Shown in pieces: positions 1 through 10,252 of a DNA stretch of 64,000 bases (its first letter is position 1; each line of letters opens with the position of its first letter). The notes below the pieces were generated by a model, which saw nothing but the letters and a program-made list of their open reading frames with translations, was not told where the DNA came from and did not search any database. The stretch covers positions 1 to 64,000 of the forward strand of contig JAVYIG010002216.1 of the NCBI GenBank assembly GCA_035222895.1. The letters are read 5' to 3'. This stretch comes from Strongylocentrotus droebachiensis (Eukaryota; Echinodermata; Echinoidea; Camarodonta; Strongylocentrotidae). A program made the position numbers and the translations under genes.

Positions 1-1689
1 AGGTTAGTAGTCCCATCTAGTCAAATACATGTAGTCCTTTATGATGATAATAGAGAACAGAGAGAGCTCATCATGCAGCTAGAATCCAAGAACAGGTTAG
101 TAGTCCCCATCTAGTCAAATACATGTAGTCCTTTATGATGCTAATAGAGAACAGAGAGAGCTCATCATGCAGCTAGAATCCAAGAACAGGTTAGTAGTCC
201 CATCTAGTCAAATACATGTAGTCCTTTATGATGCTAATAGAGAACAGAGAGAGCTCATCATGCAGCTAGAATCCAAGAACAGGTTAGTAGTCCCATCTAG
301 TCAAATACATGTAGTCCTTTATGATGCTAATAGAGAACAGAGAGAGCTCATCATGCAGCTAGAATCCAAGAACAGGTTAGTAGTCCCATCTAGTCAAATA
401 CATGTAGTCCTTTATGATGCTAATAGAGAACAGAGAGAGCTCATCATGCAGCTAGAATCCAAGAACAGGTTAGTAGTCCCATCTAGTCAAATACATGTAG
501 TCCTTTATGATGCTAATAGAGAACAGAGAGAGCTCATCATGCAGCTAGAATCCAAGAACAGGTTAGTAGTCCCAATCTAGTCAAATACATGTAGTCCTTT
601 ATGATGCTAATAGAGAACAGAGAGAGCTCATCATGCAGCTAGAATCCAAGAACAGGTTAGTAGTCCCATCTAGTCAAATACATGTAGTCCTTTATGATGC
701 TAATAGAGAACAGAGAGAGCTCATCATGCAGCTAGAATCCAAGAACAGGTTAGTAGTCCCATCTAGTCAAATACATGTCGTCCTTTATGATGCTAATAGA
801 GAACAGAGAGAGCTCATCATGCAGCTAGAATCCAAGAACAGGTTAGTAGTCCCATCTAGTCAAATACATGTAGTCCTTTATGATGCTAATAGAGAACAGA
901 GAGAGCTCATCATGCAGCTAGAATCCAAGAACAGGTTAGTAGTCCCATCTAGTCAAATACATGTAGTCCTTTATGATGATAATAGAGAACAGAGAGAGCT
1001 CATCATGCAGCTAGAATCCAAGAACAGGTTAGTAGTCCCATCTAGTCAAATACATGTAGTCCTTTATGATGCTAATAGAGAACAGAGAGAGCTCATCATG
1101 CAGCTAGAATCCAAGAACAGGTTAGTAGTCCCATCTAGTCAAATACATGTAGTCCTTTATGATGCTAATAGAGAACAGAGAGAGCTCATCATGCAGCTAG
1201 AATCCAAGAACAGGTTAGTAGTCCCATCTAGTCAAATACATGTAGTCCTTTATGATGATAATAGAGAACAGAGAGAGCTCATCATGCAGCTAGAATCTAA
1301 GAACAGGTTAGTAGTCCCATCTAGTCAAATACATGTAGTCCTTTATGATGCTAATAGAGAACAGAGAGAGCTCATCATGCAGCTAGAATCCAAGAACAGG
1401 TTAGTAGTCCCATCTAGTCAAATACATGTAGTCCTTTATGATGATAATAGAGAACAGAGAGAGCTCATCATGCAGCTAGAATCCAAGAACAGGTTAGTAG
1501 TCCCATCTAGTCAAATACATGTAGTCCTTTATGATGCTAATAGAGAACAGAGAGAGCTCATCATGCAGCTAGAATCCAAGAACAGGTTAGTAGTCCCATC
1601 TAGTCAAATACATGTAGTCCTTTATGATGATAATAGAGAACAGAGAGAGCTTATCATGCAGCTAGAATCCAAGAACAGGTTAGTAGTAA
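1..1689 (+). repeat. 93-bp in-frame tandem array containing a dystrobrevin exon end and its splice donor (18 copies)
   Basis: ATGCAGCTAG recurs at 73, 167, 260, 353, 446, 539, 633 and then every 93 bases to 1656. Each unit holds the exon end ...GAATCCAAGAACAG, a donor-like GTTAGT, about 30 bases of intron-like DNA and an ATGTAG acceptor-like site. 93 = 31 codons and no stop occurs, so the array also reads through as one long ORF, broken only by single-base insertions near 107 and 573. Units differ mainly by GCT/GAT (Ala/Asp); the last units alternate, suggesting expansion as dimers. Confidence 0.95.
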
Positions 1690-4600
1690 ACAAATATACA
1701 CTGTCTTGAGAGATTCTGGTTAAAACTATTTGATGAGGGGCGTAGCCCTGAAGCAAATGGTACTATTGGCATCACCAAGGCCCACATTTTTAACCAGTAT
1801 CTCAAAAAGAAGGCATGGTATATTTTTATATATCCAGCATCCAAAAAAAAGAAAATGAATATGAAAAAAAATTATTGAAAAAAAAAAAAAAATTATAAAA
1901 AAAAAAAAATCATTAAATTAAGATTTAAAAAAAAAAAAATTGTTTACATTTTTTTAATGGTCAACGCCCTAATAGTACTCCCAAATAGTACTTTCTCAGA
2001 GCAACACATGTACCTCTAAGAAAGTTGCTTGACCATACCATTTAATCATCTCAATATTTGTGATCACAAATTTTCATATTCTCCAGGGAGATAATGCGAG
2101 AAATCCAGCGATTACGACAGGAGCATGATGAAGCTGTGAGGTCGTCGCACTCTCAACGTAACCCAACTCTCCTTGCTGAGCTACGACTCCTGAGACAACG
2201 AAAAGATGAACTAGAACTCAGAATGGCAGCTCTACAGGAGAGTAGGAGAGAGCTTATGGTACAGCTAGAAGGACTTATGAAACTACTTAAGGTAAAGATA
2301 ATGTATGTAATAATCTAATCCAATCCAAAAGATATTTAATATAGCGCCTTTTCCTTGCAGTTACAAAGCGCTACACACACGCTCCACAATGTTTGGGTCA
2401 CTTAAAAACAAAAGTTAGGCACTTTTCAGAGATCAGTCAAGTATATGTAGGCTGGTACTTGGTACTTGGTAGGATTCCTCCAAAAGACGCCGTAAAGGTG
2501 TTTAAACTGGAGGTGTGTCGTCGTGTGCGGCCACCAACTTAAGGTGCTGGTTTTAAGTTGGTTTTAAGCGCAGATTTCAAAGTATTTAAGGAAGGTTGGG
2601 CTACAATTGAGGGAGAAAGACTGTTCCAGTCCTTAACTGTCCTTGGGAAGAATAAGTAAGCGTATGCGTCCGTCCTGACTTTGTTGATATAGAATTGTTG
2701 GTCATGGCCCCGTCTTGTTTGTTCTACCTTCGGTGAGATGTAATTCTTGTAGTTGATGTCCATCAAGTCGTGAATCATTTTCTACAAACAGGTGATCCAA
2801 GACTTCCGTCTTTCCTCCTGGTAATAAAGTAATTTCTAGCAGAATAGATGTGACTTGAGTAGTTTCTTGACAATAACATCAGAAACATTCAACCAATCTT
2901 GTAGCCCTGATGTAGGAATGGAAGATGGGAGTGGTGCTAGAGAAAGTGCTAGTGTTTTGCTTTTGTTCCTATTTCCATCCATTTTTCAACATTGGGAGGG
3001 TAACTTTATAGTTCTTTCTTAACCAAAATACTGTATCCTCCACTTTGATTTTTTTTTTAACAGAAAAACCTCAAGTTACAACAAGATAAGGCTATTATGC
3101 TTCTTCATGATGTTGCCTTCTATATGTAATTTAACTGAACTTCTATTATGGACGGTATAAGCTAACATAAATTTGTTTATGTTTTGCATCTTAGAACCAT
3201 GGCTCTCCAAGGAACAGTCCCAACCACAGCCCCAGGCCTAACCAGCCTCTTACCCCAGGCTCTTCCACACAGCCTTCCAGGGCAGCTACCACTACAGACA
3301 CTGTAAGGAATGGTGAGCAAACTGGAGGAACAACTGGATCAAGGAGTCTACGGAATGATTTACTTGTAGCAGCAGACTCAGTTACTAATGCTATGTCATC
3401 ATTAGTCAGAGAACTCAATTCAGGTATGACAATTATGTTTATTTATCTTCCTCTCCTTATGAATATTATTATAAAAAACAATGTATCATCCAATAAGGAT
3501 TATAATACATGGCTTTCATAAAGCGTTAATTACAATTTAGTCTCTAAGCGCTTCCAAACTTGGAGATTAGTACCCCGGCTTAAGCTGTGCTGCCATTACG
3601 GTGCTCTAGCATTTCAAGGAATTAATTCCTGCTAGTTACCCATTTACATCACCTGGGTTGATTGCGGCAAATATAGATCAATGTCTTGCCAAATGACATT
3701 AGTGCCGCGGACATTGTGATCGACAGTCCGGCGACGTTACCACTCGACTACAACACCACAAATAGGGCATTCATCCTTTGTTAGGTATGATTTTACACCC
3801 TTCTGGTTTGTAGCAGACAATGTCATCTTTTTGGAGCTGAAAGGGCATTAATTCAGATACTTTAATACAAGGTTAAGACCCTTCTGTCTTCTCTGAACAG
3901 ACGATGTGTACTATCATGATATGTAATTAGAAACGCTAGTGGAGTGTAGAGTCATAGGCCCCGAATTCACAAAGGAGGTTTGTCGGACAAACCAAGATTT
4001 ATATGCGTCATACGACGCGTTTCGACACGTTTTTACAAACCTTGGTTTGTAAAAGACAAAAGGAGGTTTGTCGACAAACCTCGGTTTGTCGAGAAATCTC
4101 CTATGTGAATTTGGGCCATAGAGTTGAGTATGTTTTCTCTAATTTCAGTTTATCATTGCAGTATGTTAAAACATTGAATGGATGGAGGCCACGAGGCCCC
4201 ATCCATTTCCACCCTAACCGCTCATGATGGTGGTCTCCTGCGTTCTGAAATTGATCTCTTTAGTAAAATGAAAAAATATATACCAATATCTGTTATACTT
4301 GTTTGTATGCTTTTTATTATGGTTATTGTATAATATTATTAGAATGACTTATGTAAAAATGTATAACCTTTTATTTGTTATTTGAACGCAGAAATAAAAT
4401 CAATCAATCAAACAAACAAACAAAACTAACATTAGATTAAAGCTTCTAGATATCACTAAATATTGAACATAAGAATTCTCATTAATTAATGATACATACT
4501 TCTCTGCATGCAGTAATTGTGAGAATTTATAAACATATGATTGATTTTATGCTTTCCTTTCTTAGAAGATGACCAGAATGATGATGATGATGAAGAGGAA

Positions 4601-7436
4601 GGAAACCCTTTGAATACAAGCAATGGTAAGTAACCTCCAATGAGCTGCACAATCCGACCTTATCACGGCATGCTTTGTTTACGTTATTGGTTGTGCGTGT
4701 GTTTGTAAAACAGGCTCTCATTTATTTAGGAGCCTAGAATTTAAAACAAAGATTCTTTCCTGAATCACCAGACACTTGTCAATTACTGTAATTTGCAAAA
4801 GATTATCTGTTTTCTTTTTAAAAAATGTATACAATTTTTTTTATGTAGAGCTATGTTTTCCACTAGCAATTTCAATTTGAGATTTTCTTCTGATTGCATA
4901 ATTAAGCAAAGTTTTCTTTTGAAATTGATGCACATTGTGGTCAACTATTGATAGCAAAGACAACTCTTCACTTTGTATTGTGGTTCTTTATTTTCCTTTG
5001 TCTCACCAAGTCTTCTTCTCTCCCCCATCTTTCCCAGATGGTGCAATCCTTGTAGTAGAGGGTAAGAATGCTTCGGGTGAGCCCATTCTGATCAGAGGGA
5101 GGAAACCAAACGGTAGAAACAGAGGGATGTCTGATCAAGATTTTATTGCTGAGTTGACTGCCAGGAAAGAAGGAAGAGCAAGAACTCATCCTGATGGGTA
5201 GGAAAATAAATGATTGGGATTGAACCAACGATGCGTATATTACAGGCCTGATAAAAACCTGATTTAAATCAGATTCCTGATATATTTTTTTTTCTCTTTT
5301 TTTTCCTGATTTAAAAAAAAAAAATTTACCTGATATTTTAAATTTTATTTTCTTCCCTATTTTATCCCAATTTTCCTGATTTTTTCCTTATCTTCCCTAT
5401 TCTTCCCTATTATTTCCCAATTGTTCTTACTCAAGGGGGGGGGGGGGGATGAAAATTTATGAAGACATCGGAGTACATGTGTTCAGTATGAGGAGCTAGG
5501 CAAATTATTCATTGCACCTGTCTGTTCTGTATTTGCTGTATTGTTCATTGTAATTAGTATTCTAGCTCGTTATTAACCATTAATTAGGGTGTGGACGAAA
5601 CTGAGATAACTAAAGTTTCTAAATTCCAAGGTTATTATAGAGAAAGAAATGCTTGTCTTTCTTGAAAGGGTTCATGAATAGTAAAGTCAGGTATCGTATA
5701 GAACACATGATAATGGTGCCAAGATAAGATAATAAAAGAGAATTGTATGATTGAACATTTGTCTCTCAAAATCTCTTTGTGAACATTTCTTTTGTAAACT
5801 TTGTGGAACTATAAGGGTTAAACATATAGTTGTTTGTCATATTATCACCTAAACTTATATCCTTTAGGTTGACATGAACTGACTGTACACACTTAATAAT
5901 AATAATAATAATAATATCAAATATTTAGGAGCGCTAAAAACAATAAGTACCATAGCGCTTACAAATACAAATATCTGGAAAGATGACAAAAATGTGCAGT
6001 ACAGGAAGTATATCACATAGATCATTAGGGAAAAAGGTGAGTTTTGAGGGATCCTTTGAAGGTGGCAAGACAGGTAATTTCCCTTATGGAAAGAGGGATG
6101 CTGTTCCAAGTCTTTGATGCAACTACTGCAAAACATTTTTCAGGTGCTGAGAGTCTAGATTTGGGAATGATTGGGATAAATTTGGGAAGTTTACACACTT
6201 GTATGTTGTTGTTTCTGTGTTAGGTATGGTCATACCGATGAAGGTGAATCCTACGGAAGAACTGATGATGAGAGTTATGTAGCGACCACAGACGATGCAG
6301 ACTCCTATGTGAGGACAGATGAAGAGCTTAATATGAGAACAGATGATGAGTTCCAACGATCGGTAACAGATGATGAACTCAGGGAATCAACAAGGGTATG
6401 TACATATGAAGAGTTTAATATGAGAACAGATGATGAGTTCCAACGGTCAGTAACAGATGATGAACTCAGGGAATCAACAAGGGTATGTACATATACAGAG
6501 TTAATATGAGAACAGATGATGAGTTCCAACGGTCAGTAACAGATGATGAACTCAGGGAATCAACAAGGGTATGTACATATACAGAGTTTAATATGAGAAC
6601 AGATGATGAGTTCCAACGGTCAGTAACAGATGATGAACTCAGGGAATCAACAAGGGTATGTACATATACAGAGTTAATATGAGAACAGATGATGAGTTCC
6701 AACGGTCAGTAACAGATGATGAACTCAGGGAATCAACAAGGGTATCTACATATACAGAGTTTAATATGAGAACAGATGATGAGTTCCAACGGTCAGTAAC
6801 AGATGATGAACTCAGGGAATCAACAAGGGTATCTACATATACAGAGTTTAATATGAGAACAGATGATGTACATGTACCTCTGCTAGTACCATACATGTAC
6901 GTGCAATTGGATGCACAATTCTAGTAAGATCTCCACTTTTAGATCAGGGGGGTGTCTCACAAAGATCCTAAGTCAAACTTATCTCTAAGTTGGACTTAAA
7001 AATTATGGAAAGCCATTAGCATCTATGAAAATATTTTGTACAAATTATTTTAAAAGGCATAAAATGTTGATTCAAATCATTCATATATTCTATTATCGAG
7101 GAGATTTCATGTTCTTGATGTGGAATTTATAAAAAGTCTAAAATACTTGAATTTTCGCTTTTGAGTATATTTTATTTTAAGGCTACAAATGGCTCTCCAT
7201 AATATTTAAGTCCAACTTAGAGTTCAGTTCGACTTAAGATCTTTGTGAAACACCCCACAGTTGTAGCTTTGTGGAACTGCTACTATTTGTTTCTCTCTTC
7301 TCTCCAGCTAGATGTAAGCCAAGGACCCCCGGACCGTAATAGTTTGACCAGGACCACGACGGATGAGGAAGGGAAGAGAGGAACAGATGAGGAGAACAGT
7401 CATAAGGACAATGTGCGCCGCTGGATCAACCGATAA
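1..7436 (+). CDS. DTNA/DTNB-like: Dystrobrevin, 3' half of gene (multi-exon, 5' end outside window)
   Basis: Dystrobrevin is a cytoplasmic member of the dystrophin-associated complex. It pairs with dystrophin through coiled coils and recruits syntrophins. Exons read here are 1618-1678 (last of many near-identical copies), 2087-2291, 3195-3423, 4566-4625, 5038-5197, 6224-6395 and 7308-7436, all with GT-AG borders and compatible phases (2,0,1,1,2,0). Seen directly: [18 protein letters not shown] joined to [13 protein letters not shown] (coiled coil H1), then [15 protein letters not shown] and [18 protein letters not shown] (H2), then [20 protein letters not shown], all very close to vertebrate dystrobrevins as I remember them. 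The C-terminal tail ([16 protein letters not shown]-rich; [13 protein letters not shown]) is acidic and much less conserved. The EF-hand and ZZ regions must lie left of position 1. Two exon/donor junctions are tandemly expanded, so the transcript structure at 1-1678 and 6224-6870 is uncertain. Alpha versus beta paralogue cannot be assigned. Confidence 0.9.
1618..1678 (+). CDS. Dystrobrevin exon, H1 coiled coil (last array copy)
   Basis: This copy reads [18 protein letters not shown] and ends AACAG|GTTAGT. The split AG|G arginine codon joins perfectly to the exon at 2087. The acceptor is taken as ATGTAG at 1612-1617 and is weak (no pyrimidine tract), so the 5' border is uncertain. Seventeen upstream copies are nearly identical, so which copy or copies are used cannot be decided from sequence. 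Confidence 0.6.
1690..2006 (+). mobile_element. Dispersed palindromic element, copy 1 (fills most of a dystrobrevin intron)
   Basis: It begins CAAATATACACTGTCTTGAG and continues TTCTGGTTAAAACTATTTG, GGTACTATTGGCATCACC and later TAGTACTCCCAAATAGTACT. The reverse complement of 62024-62441 repeats this order of motifs. The 5' part is a hairpin (CTGGTTAAAA... / ...TTTAACCAGTA). It has A-rich internal tracts and no coding capacity. It starts about 11 bases after the last array donor at 1679. Confidence 0.8.
2087..2291 (+). CDS. Dystrobrevin exon, end of H1 and all of H2
   Basis: The acceptor is TTCTCCAG|GGAG and the donor CTTAAG|GTAAAG. It encodes [16 protein letters not shown], then [17 protein letters not shown] and [17 protein letters not shown], the most conserved part of the dystrobrevin family and the dystrophin-binding heptad region. 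Phase 2 in, phase 0 out. Confidence 0.93.
2325..2790 (-). mobile_element. Truncated CR1/L2-like non-LTR retrotransposon 3' end
   Basis: The minus-strand ORF at 2778-2539 reads [20 protein letters not shown], then [12 protein letters not shown], the typical C-terminal tail of a CR1/L2-type reverse transcriptase ORF. Downstream on the minus strand are ACCTCCAGTTTAAA, CTTTTGGAGGA and ACCAAGTACCA, also found at the 3' end of the retroelement near 31.5 kb, then a GGCGCTATATTAAAT end. It is 5'-truncated and sits in a dystrobrevin intron. Confidence 0.75.
3195..3423 (+). CDS. Dystrobrevin exon, Ser/Pro linker and [11 protein letters not shown] block
   Basis: The acceptor is GCATCTTAG and the donor TTCAG|GTATGA. 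It opens with a Ser/Pro/Asn-rich linker ([18 protein letters not shown]) and ends [20 protein letters not shown], matching the vertebrate [19 protein letters not shown] block. 229 nt, phase 0 in, phase 1 out. Confidence 0.92.
3505..3765 (-). mobile_element. tRNA-derived SINE, copy lacking the B box
   Basis: Shares GCATTTCAAGGAATTAATTC, TTTACATCACCTGGGTTGA, AGATCAATGTCTTGCCAAA and GTGATCGACAGTCCGGCGAC with the fuller copy at 9985-10252. The stretch carrying the B box is absent: GTGCCGCGG runs directly into ACATTGTGATCGAC. Confidence 0.75.
3957..4117. mobile_element. Short palindromic MITE
   Basis: Ends are GGCCCCGAATTCACAAAGGAG and CTCCTATGTGAATTTGGGCC, inverted repeats of each other. Internally GGTTTGTCGACAAACC and ACAAACCTTGGTTTGT are further palindromes. 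A 5' fragment of the same family is at 41903-41930. Confidence 0.7.
4125..4435 (+). mobile_element. Possible non-LTR retrotransposon 3' tail
   Basis: An AT-rich, non-coding stretch ends in GCAGAAATAAAATCAATCAA followed by short ATCA/AAAC repeats. This is the kind of polyadenylation-like signal and tandem tail left by truncated L2/CR1-type insertions. There is no coding evidence. Confidence 0.3.
4566..4625 (+). CDS. Dystrobrevin exon, short acidic
   Basis: A 60-nt exon encoding [19 protein letters not shown]. The acceptor is CCTTTCTTAG and the donor AATG|GTAAGT (consensus). Phase 1 at both ends, so it could be skipped without a frameshift. Confidence 0.8.
5038..5197 (+). CDS. Dystrobrevin exon, basic/polar C-terminal region
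   Basis: A strong pyrimidine tract and CCCAG acceptor precede [20 protein letters not shown], and [17 protein letters not shown] follows. The donor is GATGG|GTAGGA. Phase 1 in, phase 2 out. Assigned by its phase fit between neighbouring exons and by weak similarity to the region upstream of the vertebrate C-terminus. Confidence 0.75.
5898..6125 (-). repeat. Dispersed repeat of unknown class with GCGCTA ends
   Basis: Starts with an AAT microsatellite, then GGAGCGCTAAAAACAATAAG and CCATAGCGCTTACAAATAC, then GAGTTTTGAGGGATCC and GGATGCTGTTCCAAGTC. AGCGCT-bearing blocks next to AAT runs recur at about 46590, 48660 and 61250, which suggests a common retroposon end. Class not resolved. Confidence 0.4.
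6224..6395 (+). CDS. Dystrobrevin exon, RTDDE-rich acidic region
   Basis: The acceptor is CTGTGTTAG|GTATGG. It encodes [26 protein letters not shown] (compare vertebrate DADPYV), then [20 protein letters not shown] and the donor AGG|GTATGT. The 3' part of this exon and its donor are the founder unit of the tandem array that follows. Reading through the donor stays open for at least one more 87-bp unit. Confidence 0.75.
6320..6870 (+). repeat. 86/87-bp tandem array of a dystrobrevin exon end plus donor (about 6 copies)
   Basis: ATGAGAACAGATGATGAG occurs at 6333, 6420, 6506, 6593, 6679, 6766 and 6853 (steps 87,86,87,86,87,87). Each unit repeats [23 protein letters not shown] and a donor. The donor is GTATGT in the first four units and GTATCT in the last two. 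87-bp units keep frame; 86-bp units (one T fewer in GAGTTTAAT) break it. Confidence 0.93.
6947..7256. mobile_element. Foldback MITE, GGGGTGTTTCACAAAGAT family
   Basis: The left end GGGGGGTGTCTCACAAAGAT and right end ATCTTTGTGAAACACCCC are inverted repeats, and homology continues inward (TAAGTCCAACTTAGAG on the right, CTCTAAGTTGGACTTA on the left). About 310 bp, non-coding. The same termini occur at 59337-60395. Confidence 0.8.
7308..7436 (+). CDS. Dystrobrevin terminal coding exon
   Basis: A good pyrimidine tract (TCTCTCTTCTCTCCAG) precedes [20 protein letters not shown] and the last residues DNVRRWINR, then TAA at 7434-7436. Phase 0 in. The sequence carries the same T/D/E-rich style as the preceding exon. 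It does not resemble the vertebrate C-terminus closely. Confidence 0.7.
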   Translation, partial: LDVSQGPPDRNSLTRTTTDEEGKRGTDEENSHKDNVRRWINR

Positions 7437-7534
7437 ATCAAGATTCGAGGTGTGCTTATGTATGCTCCCTCCCTTGCTCTATTAATTTAATATCAAACAA
7501 ACTCATCAGCTTGTGATTAGTGATCAACAGAGGA

Positions 7535-7720
7535 GAGTGAACCTTGAAACCAGTTGAAACCAGTTGAAACCTGTTGAAGACCTGTGGAAACCGATCAAAA
7601 GCCAGCAATGAGTTGGAACCAGTAGATTCCAGTGCAAAAATGTTTATACCAATGGAAATCGGATGAAAGCAGTTTGCAACCAGCTGAAACGAGCAGAAAC
7701 CGGTTGAACCCAGTTAAAAG
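7535..7720 (+). repeat. Degenerate GAAACCAGTT short tandem repeats
   Basis: GAAACCAGTTGAAACCAGTT starts a run in which GAAACC, CCAGTT and GAAACCGG-like words recur with spacers until about 7720. They are imperfect and spaced irregularly. Confidence 0.5.
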
Positions 7721-8093
7721 GAGTTTGGTAATGGGATAAGATCAAAAGTACACTGCAGAAGTAAGAAGCAGGACATTGAAGTCTTCTTGTCATTCAGCCA
7801 ATGCAACAAGTCAACCATCTTTAGCATCATTTAATAGCTAAATATCACAAACTGGTGGGACAATTTGTGTGTCTGTAGTGTAATAAGCCATACTTTACCA
7901 AGCCAATCCACATTTTCATTGTTATATATGAATAATGATGTACTGTATACTGCTTTTGGCTGATAAAAGATCTTTAAATTGCATTACCGGTAGAAGGAAT
8001 ATGTATGGACATTCATATAAGACGTTAAAAATCATGTCCTGTCATTTGATTGATAATAGAATTCAACAGAGTATTCATCATGATATCGATGTA

Positions 8094-8172
8094 GAGAGAG
8101 AAAGAGAGAGAGAGAGAAAGAGATAGAGAGAGAGAGAGATAGAGAGAGAAAATGAAAGAGAGATAGAGACCA
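8094..8172 (+). repeat. GA microsatellite
   Basis: An interrupted (GA)n run with AGATAG and AAAG interruptions. Confidence 0.9.
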
Positions 8173-8793
8173 ACAGACTAAGAATGCGACCATAAAAAAA
8201 TTGACCTGTCTTACTTACCTTCAAGAGATATTTTTCTATCCTTCAATTATTTAAAATCAAGTTTTAATTGTATTCAGCATTAACTCTGCATGATACTTCT
8301 CTGAAAGACATAACTTATAATCATAGGAAACTTTGTAGACACTTGATTAGAATATCATATTTTGTATTACATGTATTAGAATTACATTATATCTGTATCA
8401 TTATGTTTATGTAATTGCTCCATTTTCTATGTTAGTTTTCCGAGTGTGCTTTTTCTGTAGGTCAAAAGGAAGCTACTCATCGTTTATAGATGCGTGTTTG
8501 TATGTAGTATATTATACATAGATTAGGAACAATTCCATGTCCTTTGTACTCTGGCATTATCACCTATTAATATTCTGTACTTGTATTGTTATGTACACTT
8601 TTTTTTGCTCTGCTGTGCTTTCTTACATTGTTTTTCAGTCACTTCCAGGGCAAAAAGGGATGGATGATTTTTTTTCAACGGAATTGGTACAAACAAATAT
8701 TTCCATTACAACCTTAAAGTTTGAGATATGTGTACAGATGCTTTAGCCTCTCAGACAGAAATTTAGTAATCTGTATTTCTACTTTTCTGGTGC

Positions 8794-8897
8794 AAGTATC
8801 ACCAACTTGAGATTAAATGTCCTGTGTTGATAAAGTATCACCAACTTAAGATTAAATGTCCTGTTTTTGGAAAGTATCACCAACTTTAGATTAGGTT
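8794..8897 (+). repeat. 39-bp tandem repeat, about 2.6 copies
   Basis: AAGTATCACCAACTT begins at 8794, 8833 and 8872 (39-base steps). The first two copies continue GAGATTAAATGTCCTG / AAGATTAAATGTCCTG; the third is truncated. Confidence 0.85.
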
Positions 8898-9984
8898 GTC
8901 ATCTTGATTGTTTATTTTAATGTGCCAAATATGTAACCAGTCCATGAGACTTTAAGACCAATGTACTACTTAATTTATCATAGAGCAGGGTATATATAAC
9001 CAGCTGCTGACTGACAAGTACTTACTCATTCACTGCCACTTTCTATCTCCTCTGTATTTTTTGTGTGATTAATTTTTCGTGCTGAGCGACCCCAAAACAT
9101 ATTTGCGGGTTCTTAAATTCGCATTGCACGTAAATCAGCCCGTTCAAAACATACATAAGAAGTTACGTTTATATTTTCGCGAGTTCTAAAAATTTGTGCT
9201 TGCCGATCTTAGCGCTAAATCCATGAAAATTAATGTACCGCAAATATTTCTGTGTTTACAGTATTCAAATTAAGCATTTACATCATAATCTATAAAGGTG
9301 GCTTGAAAGTGGGAAAATATGCACAAGAAATAAGAGACAATTATGAGTTTCCCTTTCCGGCACTTTCCATCCACATGATCGCAGCTGCCATTGAAAGCAT
9401 TATTTATCTCATCCCTTGTACTTACTTATTATCCAAATCAATGTTTAGCCTACATCCTATATTCATGGATGTACATGTACATGTATGTAGTGTTTGTACA
9501 GCTAGGTCAAGAATGTAATCATCGTTGTTTTTTTTAAATCTAGGTTGGTAATTATTAACAGCAGATTATTTGCAATGTGAGTGAAGTTTAATAGTCTGCA
9601 ATGTTTATCATGTATTGTTTAGCTAATGAGGATCCTTATATACCCAAAATGTTGTTTGACCCAGTATTAAAACCAGAAGCTCCAGCAACCTAGAACATTT
9701 ATGGATTGTGTGAGAAGGTTATTAACTGCAGCAAGAAACATTTGTGAATTGCAAAAGTTCACTGTTGTATAAAGACAAAAGATTCATGAATGCAAAAAGA
9801 AAATCTGTCTTTCCAGTGGACCAACAAAAAGAATGTTTGTTGAGAATCACAAATACATTTACACACATAAAGGGTTAGGAAGTACCCTGGAAAGCCCATC
9901 TAATTAAATGCTTTTTGGTCTATATAAGTAGAAAAAATAAAACCAGTGGACTGATTTAAAATAAATTATATATATATAATAATA

Positions 9985-10252
9985 ATAAAAATAGGCATTT
10001 CTATAGCACCGTCGATCTAGGAATTCCATGCGAGGCCGATTTATTATTCCTCCGGCTTTAGCCTAGCTGCCATTACAGCGCTCCAGCATTTCAATGAATT
10101 AATTCCTGCCGGTTACCTATTTACATCACCTGGGTTGAGTGTGGCAAATGTAGATCAATGTCTTGCCAAAGGACGTTAGTGCCGCGGCGGGACTCGAACC
10201 GCTGACCTTGTGATCGACAGTCCGGTGACGTACCCACTCGACCATGACACCT
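9985..10252 (-). mobile_element. tRNA-derived SINE, near-complete copy
   Basis: On the minus strand the head carries an A-box-like TGGTCGAGTGGG (10233-10244) and a B-box GGTTCGAGTCCC (about 10189-10200) at tRNA-like spacing, so a pol III promoter derived from a tRNA gene is inferred. The body follows (CAGGTGATGTAAATAG, GAAATGCTGGAGCGCTGTAA), ending near CTATAGAAATGCCTATTTTT with an AT-rich tail. Related copies are at 3505-3765 and 11945-12063. Confidence 0.8.

Noticed and set aside
1..1689. CRISPR-like array
   Set aside because: Units are directly adjacent with no variable spacers, and the context is a eukaryotic gene. The same applies to the 22-bp and 31-bp arrays.
167..1709. Long ORFs (137 and 358 codons) as a free-standing repeat protein
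   Set aside because: They are read-through of a 93-bp array that embeds a dystrobrevin exon end and donor. The last unit joins in phase to the conserved exon at 2087, so the intronic part of each unit is probably not coding.
10180..10252. A functional tRNA gene
   Set aside because: A- and B-box-like words are present, but no complete cloverleaf is evident and the sequence is the head of a SINE with other copies in the window.
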